Position numbers and translations under genes: made by a program. Under the pieces are notes generated by a model. It ran no database searches. It was not told where the DNA came from and was given only the letters and a program-made list of their open reading frames with translations. From positions 299,033-363,032 of the forward strand of contig NZ_CCXK01000016.1 in assembly GCF_000821305.1 (NCBI RefSeq): a DNA stretch of 64,000 nucleotides, in the 5' to 3' direction. This document shows, in pieces, positions 19,249 through 27,408 of this stretch; the stretch's first letter is position 1; each line of letters opens with the position of its first letter. The stretch is from Clostridium culturomicium. GTDB taxonomy: Bacteria > Bacillota > Clostridia > Clostridiales > Clostridiaceae.

Positions 19249-19280
19249 TATAATATATGGTATCGTTACCATATATTATA
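19249..19280. promoter_or_regulatory. Perfect 14-bp inverted repeat with a CG-centred core
   Basis: TATAATATATGGTA (19249-19262), TCGT, then TACCATATATTATA (19267-19280). The core GGTATCGTTACC resembles LacI-family operators, with a central CG. It lies upstream of malE on one side and of the Mrr-like gene on the other. It may be the binding site of a MalR-like regulator encoded elsewhere. Confidence 0.5.
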
Positions 19281-19401
19281 TATTACCATTAATTTCATAT
19301 AATTTCAATAGATTCCGAATTTTTTTATTTAAAATCTATATATTACATTTAAGAAGTTTAGAATTTTAAAATTTGACAATAATTTAATTTGAGGTGATTT
19401 T

Positions 19402-19992
19402 ATGAAATTATATGAAATATGTATTTTACTAATCCTAATAATACTCTTAATTAAAAGTATTTCTCCTTTAATTATGATGTTCGTAAAATATAATGATAAT
19501 AAGTTAACATTTAATATTAATATAAAAAAAGAAAGTATTCAAAATATGACCGGACTTGAATTTGAAGGCTTTTGTAAATGGCTTTTTGAAGAAGATCCTA
19601 ATTTTAAAAACGTAGAACTTACACCACCCTCTAATGATGGAGGTGTAGATTTAATTTTAACAACTCTAGAAGACGAGCAAATTTATGTAGAATGTAAAAG
19701 ATATGATTTAATCCAGGCTCACGAAGGCGGAAAACTTGTTACAAAAGAAGATTTAGATTTTACAATAGGTCGTGAAATATGCCAAAAACTTGTTGGAGCC
19801 ATGGTTGCTAATAATGTTAAAACTGGTTATATCATTACAACTGGAAGCATCCACGCCAACGCTCTTGAGTACATGAACCAACTTAAGGCTAATAGTGATA
19901 TTAAACTTCAATTTTTCACTATGACTGATATCGTCGAAATTCTAGAGTGCCGTAAAGACAAAAAGGAGTATTCTTTAGCTTTAGATATATAA
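19402..19992 (+). CDS. Membrane-anchored Mrr-like restriction endonuclease
   Basis: The 196-residue protein has one N-terminal membrane segment (about residues 5-28) and an Mrr_cat PD-(D/E)XK nuclease domain (about 45-185). The domain begins MTGLEFEGFCKWLF and has the catalytic Asp83 in DGGVDLIL and Glu97-x-Lys99 in YVECKRY. The helix REICQKLVGAMVANNVKTG with ITTGSIHANALEY is typical of the family. Related enzymes cut methylated DNA. Compared with most relatives, there is an extra stretch (102-125) after CKRY. There is no methylase or specificity partner beside it. The start has GAGGTG upstream. DNA cleavage is inferred from intact catalytic residues. Confidence 0.75.
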   Translation: MKLYEICILLILIILLIKSISPLIMMFVKYNDNKLTFNINIKKESIQNMTGLEFEGFCKWLFEEDPNFKNVELTPPSNDGGVDLILTTLEDEQIYVECKRYDLIQAHEGGKLVTKEDLDFTIGREICQKLVGAMVANNVKTGYIITTGSIHANALEYMNQLKANSDIKLQFFTMTDIVEILECRKDKKEYSLALDI

Positions 19993-20042
19993 ACCTGAGC
20001 TTTACCCCAATATAATCCCTTTATTAAACTCCTTATTTTATT

Positions 20043-20088
20043 AAAGCTAAAAGCTTCTAATCACATCATATTAGAAACTTTTAGCTTT
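20043..20088. terminator. Bidirectional terminator
   Basis: A 19-base stem with one mismatch (20043-20061 with 20070-20088) lies between the convergent Mrr-like and DUF819 genes. Confidence 0.7.
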
Positions 20089-20102
20089 AATTTGTTATAT
20101 TT

Positions 20103-21290
20103 TTAAATTAGATTTTGAAGAATATTTCCAACTAACACACCTGCATAATTCCCTAAAACGTATCCCCATACTCCTGATACCATCACTGGAACAATTAATC
20201 CATTCCAGCCCTTTGCAATTGCCATTGCCACTGCCGTAGTTGGTCCACCTATACATGCATTAGATGCAAGAAGCAGTTCGTCCAACTTACATTTCATCAT
20301 CTTACCTATTCCTAAAGTAACAATTAAGTGAATCATCACTGCAGATATACAGAATAGTAATATAAACGCTCCATTTTTGATTATCTCCGAAATAGATGCT
20401 GGGACCCCCAGTACTACAAAAAATAAATATATTAAAAATGTTCCTATCTCTTCTGCACCATTAATTTCCTCTAACTGCTTCGAAAACATTGTAGCAACAA
20501 TCAACATTAAGGTAGTCATTATTAAGTACATATTTCCAAAAATAGATTTTAACATCCTGAATAAGGCTGTTGTATCTGGCACTACTGATCCTATAAATGA
20601 CGAAAGTAGGTTTGATGCACATGCTACTGAAAAGGCAATTGCTAAGGATACCGCTATATCTTTTAAAGATATCTCTTTCTTTGTCCAATAACTTGCTGAA
20701 CCTTTTTCTTCATTATTATTCTCAGTTGCCATTTCCCACTTTTTAAATAATTTCATGGAAGGTATAGACATTACAATAAAGAAATATACAACCATTACTA
20801 AATTATCCGCTACTATAGTAGCATTTGTTATATTCTCTGGAGTTGAAAAACTTGAAGTCATTGCAACAAAATTTACCCCTCCACCAATGTAGCTGCCAGT
20901 CATCATACCTGCAATTTCTGCTACATAAGGTATAACTGATGCAAATAGAAACGCAGATATAAATGTCCCTATGATCGTTCCTAATGCTGAGATATGAAAC
21001 ACTCCAAACATTTTTCCGCTTTCTTTCCTTATTTTTCTTAAATCTGCTTTTAATAGTAATAATGGTATTGCTATAGGAACTACATAATCCCATACAGTGT
21101 CATAAACCAAACTTTCAGTTGGTATAATTTTTAAATTTGCTAGTAAAATTGCTCCAATTAAAGCTATTATTGCTCCCGTTATTCTTGCCGCCCATTTGTA
21201 CTTTTGTTCAAGTACTATACTTATAGCTGCAATCCCTATTAAAATTGTCCATAATACCCAGGTATTATCTGGACTAATAAATGAATTCAT
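20103..21290 (-). CDS. DUF819 family membrane protein (YjcL-like)
   Basis: The 395-residue protein has about ten membrane segments and the DUF819 signatures GSYIGGGVNFVAM and the C-terminal LLASNACIGGPTTAVAMA. The paired Gly-rich motifs in two halves resemble inverted-repeat carboxylate transporters, but the substrate is unknown. A charged cytoplasmic loop with ENNNEEKGS separates the halves around residues 190-205. It is monocistronic. Confidence 0.8.
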   Translation of the reverse strand: MNSFISPDNTWVLWTILIGIAAISIVLEQKYKWAARITGAIIALIGAILLANLKIIPTESLVYDTVWDYVVPIAIPLLLLKADLRKIRKESGKMFGVFHISALGTIIGTFISAFLFASVIPYVAEIAGMMTGSYIGGGVNFVAMTSSFSTPENITNATIVADNLVMVVYFFIVMSIPSMKLFKKWEMATENNNEEKGSASYWTKKEISLKDIAVSLAIAFSVACASNLLSSFIGSVVPDTTALFRMLKSIFGNMYLIMTTLMLIVATMFSKQLEEINGAEEIGTFLIYLFFVVLGVPASISEIIKNGAFILLFCISAVMIHLIVTLGIGKMMKCKLDELLLASNACIGGPTTAVAMAIAKGWNGLIVPVMVSGVWGYVLGNYAGVLVGNILQNLI

Positions 21291-21400
21291 ACTTGTGCCC
21301 TCCGATTCTCGTAATATTATGTTTTTATAATACTACTTCAATTCGAACACTTAAAGTACCACCAATAGTCCAAATTCACTTATAACTGGTTCTCATAAAT

Positions 21401-21437
21401 AAAAAGCTGCTTTGAAACATAAACATTTCAAAACAGC
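21401..21437 (-). terminator. Terminator of the 187-residue hypothetical gene
   Basis: On the minus strand, GCTGTTTTGAAA pairs with TTTCAAAGCAGC (one U-G pair) and is followed by TTTTT. Confidence 0.75.
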
Positions 21438-21460
21438 CTTATCTCAACCATTCACAGATT

Positions 21461-22024
21461 TTATCCCATTACCCACTTTTCTAAGAAATCCCAATCAGCT
21501 ATAGTTCCATCTTCATTTAGAATTCCAAGATACTCACCATCATTTTTTCCAGTATTGTAAATGGCTTTAACGCAAATCTCCTTTTCAGTGATACCCGCAA
21601 GCTTACAATATTCCTGCATCATATGCTCTCCAGCCCCCATTTTTTCCGCAACATATCCTACTAGGTAAATTGCTGCACAATTTGCACCAATATCTTCACC
21701 ATAGGTAGATAATACATTTATTCTCAATATTTCTTTCCAGTATTTTTCCTCAAAATCTTTAAGCATCCCCAAAACTTGATTTAATTTATATGCCTCGCAA
21801 CAGCTTTTTTCATACTTTTTAAGCTTTGATATATTCCAGTTCTTCTCACTTAAATGTTGTAACACGTCTCTTAAACTACACGCACTAGGTATAACCTTGC
21901 TATTTATACTTCTATCCCTTAAAACATCCTTTAACTCTACCTCTGGCTTTATATATAAAATATTCTTTTGAACATCTGCTTCTTTTTTAACTTTAGCCTC
22001 CGACTTTCTTTTCTTTCTCCCCAT
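21461..22024 (-). CDS. Hypothetical protein, 187 residues
   Basis: A soluble protein with a strongly basic N-terminus (MGRKKRKSEAKVKKE) and a mostly helical body. It has several Cys residues (Cys49, the pair CC at about 75-76, Cys115, Cys134 and Cys150) but no recognisable metal motif. The C-terminal part reads GKNDGEYLGILNEDGTIADW. I do not recognise the family. The start at 22024 has an AAAGGATG site and the gene has its own terminator. Confidence 0.65.
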   Translation of the reverse strand: MGRKKRKSEAKVKKEADVQKNILYIKPEVELKDVLRDRSINSKVIPSACSLRDVLQHLSEKNWNISKLKKYEKSCCEAYKLNQVLGMLKDFEEKYWKEILRINVLSTYGEDIGANCAAIYLVGYVAEKMGAGEHMMQEYCKLAGITEKEICVKAIYNTGKNDGEYLGILNEDGTIADWDFLEKWVMG

Positions 22025-22113
22025 AAGTATTCATCCTTTCCTCCATAATGTTACCTCCATTTTCTAGTAATTCAACATTTATACCCGTTGTCCTTTATTT
22101 TTTTAAGAAATAA

Positions 22114-22190
22114 AAAACAAAGATTCATCTATTATTCGCCTTCTCCCATCATTAGGAATGGCAGATAGACATAATCTGAATCTTTGTTTT
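22114..22190 (-). terminator. Long hairpin between the hypothetical and MBL genes
   Basis: Fourteen-base perfect arms (22114-22127 with 22177-22190) enclose about 49 bases containing the complementary triplets GCC and GGC. It lies immediately after the stop of the minus-strand MBL gene and has a U tract, so it is probably its terminator. Confidence 0.6.
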
Positions 22191-22195
22191 AAAAA

Positions 22196-23221
22196 TTATG
22201 CTTTATTACTAAGAACTGAAAGACCAATTGTTGAAATACTAAAGTATATCTTTCCTTGAATAATATCTCTTTCGACTAATCCTTTGCTTTCTAAATACAC
22301 AAGATTAGCCATAGTTTCTCCTAGTGCAAAAAACTTCTGAGTTAAAGGAAACTCCTCCCAGCTTCTTGCTCTTATATTCCAATTCATACATCCAGCTAAA
22401 TCATATGGACATGATATATGTTTTGCCTGTAACGCTCTCATAACTTCCTCAAGTCTTTTATAGGAATGTTCCTTTAACTCTTCAATCCTACTCTTAGCAC
22501 CATTTATGCAATTCCTATGGGAAGGTAATATGATATCTATCTGAAGCTTCTTCACCTTATTTAAGCTATCAATATATGCTTCTAATGGATTACCAAGCCA
22601 CTGTTTATTATTTAAAGATATATTAGGTGTTATCTTGTCCAAAATCAGGTCTCCACCAATTAAAATCTTATTGTTTTCTTCATACAAACAACAATGTCCT
22701 GGAGTATGTCCAGGCGTTAAAATACATTTAAATTCATATTCTCCAACCTTTATAATATCACCTTCAAATATATCTTCATAAATAAACTCTTTAGGTTGTT
22801 TTTCAATTTCCTTCAAATCTCTAAAACTGCTTAAAGCCTCACCAATTCGACCTTTTGGAAATCCCATTTCCTCATTAAATTGTTCATCACTTTTCCAAAC
22901 TGCTTTATCATTAAGCAACCTTAAAGCTTTCTGGTCTAAGGGGTGCATGTACACTTTACAATTATCTTCAATAATATACTTAACCAAACTAATATGATCA
23001 TTATGAAGATGAGTTAAAAATACATCAGTTTTTTTCATATCTATATTCAATTTATCAAGTCCCCTTAAAAGACTTTCATAAGACTCTTTCTTTGCAAAAC
23101 CAGTATCTATTAATAGATTTCTATCTTTTCCCTTAATTAAGTATGCATTCAATATCTTCAATGGATTATTGGGTAAAACTACTTCTATCTGATAAATATC
23201 CTTTTGTATCTCTCTTATCAT
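22196..23221 (-). CDS. Metallo-beta-lactamase-fold hydrolase
   Basis: The 341-residue protein has the zinc motif HxHxDH at residues 71-76 (THLHNDHIS), a further metal-binding His in TPGHTPGH and an Asp in GGDLILD. After the hydrolase domain, a C-terminal helical/winged-helix tail (about 260-341) resembles the LACTB2 or YflN-like group. The natural substrate (a thioester, lactone or nucleic acid) is not evident. The frame is open from 23281, but ATG 23221 has GGGAGAAG upstream. Confidence 0.85.
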   Translation of the reverse strand: MIREIQKDIYQIEVVLPNNPLKILNAYLIKGKDRNLLIDTGFAKKESYESLLRGLDKLNIDMKKTDVFLTHLHNDHISLVKYIIEDNCKVYMHPLDQKALRLLNDKAVWKSDEQFNEEMGFPKGRIGEALSSFRDLKEIEKQPKEFIYEDIFEGDIIKVGEYEFKCILTPGHTPGHCCLYEENNKILIGGDLILDKITPNISLNNKQWLGNPLEAYIDSLNKVKKLQIDIILPSHRNCINGAKSRIEELKEHSYKRLEEVMRALQAKHISCPYDLAGCMNWNIRARSWEEFPLTQKFFALGETMANLVYLESKGLVERDIIQGKIYFSISTIGLSVLSNKA

Positions 23222-23283
23222 TTTTCTTCTCCCTCGCTTATAGTTCAAATAAATAATTTCTTGTTGTAATTTTAAAATCATAA

Positions 23284-23320
23284 AACCTATAGTAAAACAG
23301 TTCTTATTTTACTATAGGTT
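23284..23320 (-). terminator. Terminator of asnA
   Basis: A 14-bp perfect stem (23284-23297 with 23307-23320) with a 9-base loop lies 13 bases after the asnA stop, with a short U-rich tail. Confidence 0.75.
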
Positions 23321-23333
23321 AATGCTTAAAATA

Positions 23334-24347
23334 TTATAATAGATTTATACCATTTTCTCTACATGCTGTAACAATCTTTTCATCCCATACTGACGCTTGA
23401 ACTTCACCAATATGAGCTTTATTTAAGAAGTACATACAAACTCTAGACTGACCAATTCCTCCTCCTATTGTATAAGGAAGTTTTCCTTTTAAAAGAGCCT
23501 TATGGAAATATAACTGTCTTCTATCTTCAGCTCCTGCTAATTTAAGCTGTCGTTCTAAAGCTTCTTCATTAACTCTTATACCCATGGATGAAATTTCCAT
23601 AGAAGTATCTAATAATGGATACCAAAAATGAATGTCGCCATTTAAATTCCAATCATCATAATCCGGACTTCTACCATCATGCTTCTCTCCTGATTTAAGA
23701 GCATCTCCAATCTTCATTATAAATACAGCACCATGCTCTCTACAAATCTCCTGTTCTCTTTCCCTTGGATTCAAGTCTGGATATTTATCCTCGAGTTCTT
23801 GTGCTGTAATAAAGAAAATGTCTTGTGGAAGCTTATGGCCTGTAGCAGTAACCTCACTATTCACAAAGGATTCAGTTATTCTAAACACCCCATAAATAGA
23901 TCTAACTATGGACTTTAAATAGGCTTCATTTCTTTCATCCTGGCTGATAACCTTTTCCCATCCCCATTGGTCAACATATATGGAATGAAGATTATCCATT
24001 GTATCATCTTTTTTGATTATATGCATATCAGTATATAATCCTTGTCCTTCACAAAAACCATATCTATGAAGACTCATAATTCTCCACTTTGCTAATGATT
24101 GAATAATCTCAACATCCTTACCTGCAGCTGATGCTCTGAAAACTATTGGTCTTTCATAACCAGTCATATTATCATTTAACCCACTACTTGAATCTACAAA
24201 TAAAGGGGCTGATACTCTTGTTAAATTTAATGCTTTAAATAATTCTTTTTCAAAAAAATCCTTAATTTTTTTTATATGTATTTCCGTTTCTATTAGCGTA
24301 CCCTGACTTCTATATCCTTTAGGGATAACTACGTCGTTCATTTGCAT
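23334..24347 (-). CDS. asnA: Aspartate--ammonia ligase (AsnA type)
   Basis: The 337-residue enzyme makes asparagine from aspartate, ammonia and ATP. It is related to class II aminoacyl-tRNA synthetases. Family marks include VSAPLFVD, YTDMHIIKKDD, SIYVDQWGWEKVI and the C-terminal YTIGGGIGQSRVCM. ATG 24347 (MQMNDVV) has GGAGG 8 bases upstream, so the frame upstream to 24362 is probably leader. The promoter is excellent and no T-box leader separates it from the start. Confidence 0.95.
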   Translation of the reverse strand: MQMNDVVIPKGYRSQGTLIETEIHIKKIKDFFEKELFKALNLTRVSAPLFVDSSSGLNDNMTGYERPIVFRASAAGKDVEIIQSLAKWRIMSLHRYGFCEGQGLYTDMHIIKKDDTMDNLHSIYVDQWGWEKVISQDERNEAYLKSIVRSIYGVFRITESFVNSEVTATGHKLPQDIFFITAQELEDKYPDLNPREREQEICREHGAVFIMKIGDALKSGEKHDGRSPDYDDWNLNGDIHFWYPLLDTSMEISSMGIRVNEEALERQLKLAGAEDRRQLYFHKALLKGKLPYTIGGGIGQSRVCMYFLNKAHIGEVQASVWDEKIVTACRENGINLL

Positions 24348-24389
24348 TATACAATCCTCCACCCACTTAAGATATATAAATTTCTAACA

Positions 24390-24418
24390 ATTATACTTTT
24401 AAAAAAACAAAGTGTCAA
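24390..24418 (-). promoter_or_regulatory. asnA promoter
   Basis: On the minus strand, consensus TTGACA (24413-24418), a 17-base spacer and TATAAT (24390-24395). The 5' leader would be only about 40 bases, too short for a T-box. Confidence 0.75.
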
Positions 24419-24510
24419 GGAAATTCATGTAATTATTATTCTACATTATAAAATTTTTAGTCATAACTTTTCTTCTTCCTAATATAATTTATTGAAAGGA
24501 GAGATGAAAA

Positions 24511-24681
24511 ATGGGTAAACAACGAAGAGGTAAAATAATAAAAAAAAATGCAGGCTGGAGGGGAACTTGTCCAGTTTGTGGAAGACCACGCTTAAGGTTA
24601 GCATGGACTAAGAAGGATGATGAAGGTAAGGTTATAAACATATGTAAACTTTGTTATTCAAAGATTAGTACTAATAAATAA
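24511..24681 (+). CDS. Small zinc-ribbon protein, 56 residues
   Basis: This short gene has a clear AAAGGAGAG ribosome binding site. The product begins MGKQRRGKIIKKNAGWRG and carries four Cys residues in two pairs (Cys20, Cys23, Cys45, Cys48). This is a zinc ribbon embedded in a basic, Trp-containing sequence. It looks like a small nucleic-acid or ribosome-associated protein. The function is unknown. It lies divergent from asnA and convergent with the next gene. Confidence 0.8.
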   Translation: MGKQRRGKIIKKNAGWRGTCPVCGRPRLRLAWTKKDDEGKVINICKLCYSKISTNK

Positions 24682-24790
24682 TAATTTGTACTTCCTTAAA
24701 ATATCTATAAGTGAAAGTCTAAATCTTTGATTTAGTTCCTCGAACTTACTCAGAAGAGCACTCCTTTGAATGGACATGAAAAGGAGCTTC

Positions 24791-24834
24791 ATATAAAATG
24801 GCTTACCACTAACACAGGGTAAGCCATTTTATAT
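24791..24834. terminator. Bidirectional terminator
   Basis: A 17-bp perfect stem (24791-24807 with 24818-24834) lies between the convergent zinc-ribbon genes. Confidence 0.8.
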
Positions 24835-24838
24835 GCAT

Positions 24839-25546
24839 TTAATTCTTCTCTTTATTTTCAGGGATTATTATTAAATTAATATATTCTCCTAATTGCAGCT
24901 TTACAGATAATTTCCCATTATTCCAATTAGTAACTGTTGCAGCTTCTGTTTCATCTTCAGTCTTCACTGGTTCTCCATATTCTTTAGTAAATGTTGAAAT
25001 CAGACTGTCATAAGTAGCCTTTGTATCCTCTTGCGGATAAAAAACAACGGAAATTTCACTCAAATTATTAGCAGTAAACCTATATGTAGTTCTACCTTCA
25101 TATCCTCCATATTTACACCCTGTATAAGTAATATAATCTTCATTATTTAACTCTTTAACCGAATCACTATATTTACTTTCTAAACCTGTTATATCTTCTC
25201 TAGACATTCCAAATTTTACACCTCTAAGAAGCTCTTTAACCTCTTTTTTAAGCGCTATACCTGAAGTGGACATAAGTCCCATAGATACTTTCATTTCTTT
25301 ATCTGCAGATAAAATAAATACTGTGCCTGCTGAAGCTAATCCAATCATTGCAGTAGTTATTACTGCAATGAAAGTTTTTTTTGCAATCTTTTTATAATCC
25401 AGTACTCTTTTTTCTCCTGGTTTACTTATTATTGTACTTTCATCAATATATCCGCTTTCTAAATTATTAGTATACTTACAATATGTACAATAACTTTTAT
25501 TTTCCTCTAACCTTTTTCCACATTTCATACATTTTATATTCTTCAA
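24839..25546 (-). CDS. Zinc-ribbon membrane protein with a periplasm-side domain
   Basis: The N-terminus holds a CxxC...CxxC zinc ribbon (CMKC and YCTYC) in the cytoplasm. One membrane segment (about residues 57-80) follows, then a roughly 150-residue outer domain that may be SmpA/BamE- or YxeA-like, but I cannot name it. The frame extends to GTG 25555. TTG 25546 has AGAAGGTG 6 bases upstream and is preferred, giving 235 residues. It is single-gene, with a terminator downstream. Confidence 0.7.
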   Translation of the reverse strand: MKNIKCMKCGKRLEENKSYCTYCKYTNNLESGYIDESTIISKPGEKRVLDYKKIAKKTFIAVITTAMIGLASAGTVFILSADKEMKVSMGLMSTSGIALKKEVKELLRGVKFGMSREDITGLESKYSDSVKELNNEDYITYTGCKYGGYEGRTTYRFTANNLSEISVVFYPQEDTKATYDSLISTFTKEYGEPVKTEDETEAATVTNWNNGKLSVKLQLGEYINLIIIPENKEKN

Positions 25547-25742
25547 TGTCAACACCTTCTTTAATATATCAAAATTTTAGAAATATTTTCCAAGCATTAT
25601 TTATATTATATACTATTTTATACCTCCGCTAAAAAAGAACTTTTCATTTTTATTTTACATAACACATCTATATACCCCATATTTCTCTCAACTTATCCAA
25701 ATTAATACATAATGTTTCAAAATTATTTTGAAACATAAAAAT

Positions 25743-25774
25743 AGCTGTCCATTGTATGCTCTACATGGACAGCT
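25743..25774 (-). terminator. Terminator of the 71-residue gene
   Basis: AGCTGTCCAT pairs with ATGGACAGCT, plus an inner TGTA/TACA pair with one bulge. On the minus strand it ends in a U tract. Confidence 0.7.
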
Positions 25775-25788
25775 TCTCTTTTTGCTTT

Positions 25789-26004
25789 TTATCTACTTTT
25801 TTTAAATTCTTTTCTTAATGGATAAATTAATTGCAAAATTAATATGCCAAGAAGACTAACTACCAATATATAACCTCTTATATCCTGACTTTCTGATTGC
25901 ACTTTAGCTACTGAGTCTGCAAAAGCATGGGTTGGTAAACCTATTAGTAAACCTCCTATTATTGTTAGCGCAGCTTTGATTTTGTTTTTAATGTTTCTTT
26001 TCAT
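25789..26004 (-). CDS. Small secreted or membrane protein under cobalamin riboswitch control
   Basis: The 71-residue product has a signal-peptide-like N-terminus ending LPTHAFA (cut near residue 29), a short polar stretch (DSVAKVQSESQD) and a C-terminal membrane helix (about 45-62) followed by a basic tail. The N-terminus resembles the leader of CbiM cobalt transporters, but the rest does not. It has no His cluster of CbtB. The start at 26004 has AAAGGAAG. A cobalamin riboswitch and terminator lie upstream, so B12 should repress it. The function is unknown; a cobalt or corrinoid role is inferred only from regulation. Confidence 0.65.
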   Translation of the reverse strand: MKRNIKNKIKAALTIIGGLLIGLPTHAFADSVAKVQSESQDIRGYILVVSLLGILILQLIYPLRKEFKKSR

Positions 26005-26064
26005 TTTCCCGACTTCCTTTCTATATTATTATTAATATAAATAGTAAAGCCTTCGTCCTTTTAC

Positions 26065-26094
26065 AAAAAAATCTGCTTCATGTCCATGAAGCAG
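26065..26094 (-). terminator. Terminator between a cobalamin riboswitch and its gene
   Basis: CTGCTTCAT and ATGAAGCAG (26073-26094) form a 9-bp stem. On the minus strand seven U follow immediately. It lies 70 bases upstream of the 71-residue gene and about 220 bases after the aptamer, and is the likely expression platform. Confidence 0.75.
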
Positions 26095-26314
26095 AGGATA
26101 GCTATACAGCTCATTAAAATTAACCAAACACATCTTTATAACTAATGCATAAGAATGTTTAGCTTTTAATCACATTTATATTTTTAATTTTTATTCTATA
26201 ATAGAATAAACAAGTTCATAAACTCTAAATTAGCAATTTAGGATTTAACTTATTATTAAAATATAAAAAGTGCATAATAACCTCTTCAACCCGAAAGGAC
26301 ATCGCTTTAACTTC

Positions 26315-26510
26315 TAGGCAGGTCTTCCGACTTAGAGATCATCTTTTGCAAGCACCTTCCCAACAAATAGTCAGTGGCTGATTTAACAATGCTATTCAAG
26401 CTATTGCCTGAAAACATATATTTTATCCTGCTTGCTCCATCATTCAATACGGCAACGGGGATTGTGTTAGATTCACACTAACTTCCCTATTAATTCTTTA
26501 CAGAAACCTA
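26315..26510 (-). ncRNA. Cobalamin riboswitch 1
   Basis: Read on the minus strand, the aptamer starts with TAGG (26510), then GGGAAGTTAGTGTGAATC, the CCCCGTTGCCGTA segment, the conserved AGCCACTGA box, TTGGGAAGGTGC and AAGTCGGAAGACCTGCC, closing with CCTA at 26315, which pairs with the 5' end. These are the conserved B12-box elements of the cobalamin class. It sits downstream of one unknown gene and upstream of another (25789-26004). Confidence 0.88.
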
Positions 26511-26572
26511 AAAGCTATTTATATTCATTTTTATAACAACATAAATAATTATATATCTATGTTATAATCTCT

Positions 26573-27007
26573 TTAATATTTAATAAAGTTATTTGTATAT
26601 TTAACCATATGATTATATAATTTTTTTATCTTTTCATTATTTTTGCCATAGAATTTGTACGCTGTGTAATAATAATCATCAGGCTTAGCACTCTTAATTT
26701 TATTAAACAACTTCAACTCTCTATAAAACTCATTATCAATATCAGGTAAAATCCCTGCATCAACTGATTTATCAACACTTACACTAAATAACCCATCATT
26801 ATATGGTTCACTAATCGTAACTAAACACTTTCCCATATACTTTCCTATTAAATCCATAAACTTATCAAAAGAATCATTAAAAACTCTTACATTTAAAATA
26901 TTCTCCTCATTATAATTATCCATAACAACATCTATACGCTCTATTACTTTACATAAATCTTCTGTAACAGTGGCTAAACCTTCTACATTAAATTGAGTTC
27001 TTTTCAT
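26573..27007 (-). CDS. Hypothetical protein under cobalamin riboswitch control
   Basis: The 144-residue soluble protein is acidic in its first half and Lys/Tyr-rich at its end (KIKKLYNHMVKYTNN). There are no membrane segments, Cys-metal motif or recognisable domain; the DDYYYTAYKFYGK stretch is distinctive. The frame is open from 27028, but that ATG overlaps the TAGGAG ribosome binding site, so ATG 27007 is preferred. Upstream lie a cobalamin aptamer and a terminator in standard order, which predicts repression by B12. I do not know the function. Confidence 0.65.
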   Translation of the reverse strand: MKRTQFNVEGLATVTEDLCKVIERIDVVMDNYNEENILNVRVFNDSFDKFMDLIGKYMGKCLVTISEPYNDGLFSVSVDKSVDAGILPDIDNEFYRELKLFNKIKSAKPDDYYYTAYKFYGKNNEKIKKLYNHMVKYTNNFIKY

Positions 27008-27047
27008 TTTTATCAACACTCCTATCATAATTTTTGAAAGCTTAAAT

Positions 27048-27081
27048 AAAAAAAGACCTTTAGACCAAATGGCTAAAAGTC
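27048..27081 (-). terminator. Riboswitch-linked terminator
   Basis: On the minus strand, GACTTTTAG pairs with CTAAAGGTC (9 bp, one G-U) and a CC/GG extension, followed by seven U. It lies between the second cobalamin aptamer and the 144-residue gene, the expected expression platform. Confidence 0.75.
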
Positions 27082-27144
27082 AACAAATCATGTTACCAAG
27101 ATTTAATCGCCCCCTTCCATCCCTCGTAGAATTAGTGGCAGAAA

Positions 27145-27275
27145 ATAGGCAGATATTCTGGCTCAAGTATCATAATTTTCTTCTGCCTTCCCATATAAAT
27201 AGTGGCTCAATAGAAGAAAACTCCTCTCTTACAGCGGCGTGACCGCGTGGGATTTTCACCCAACTTCCCTTTTAA
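27145..27275 (-). ncRNA. Cobalamin riboswitch 2
   Basis: On the minus strand it contains GGGAAGTTGGGTGAAAATCC, CACGCGGTCACGCCGCTGTA, TGAGCCACT, TGGGAAGGCAGAAG and the 3' box GAGCCAGAATATCTGCC. These match the cobalamin consensus closely. The outer P1 pairing is not obvious to me, so the ends are approximate. Its sequence differs clearly from riboswitch 1, so the two are not a recent tandem duplication. Confidence 0.92.
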
Positions 27276-27363
27276 TTGATAAAAAAATTATCAAACCCAA
27301 ATTCACAAATATTTACTTCATATATTAATATTACATCGTTTACATCTCATTGTCAATCGTACA

Positions 27364-27401
27364 AAAGCTTTACTATCAATTTATATTAATAGTAAAGCCT
27401 T
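27364..27401 (-). terminator. Terminator of cls
   Basis: GCTTTACTAT (27367-27376) pairs with ATAGTAAAGC (27389-27398) with a 12-base loop, 11 bases past the cls stop. Confidence 0.7.
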
Positions 27402-27408
27402 TTTCATA

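Noticed and set aside
24348..24420. T-box leader for asnA
   Set aside because: The promoter lies only about 40 bases from the start, leaving no room for a T-box.
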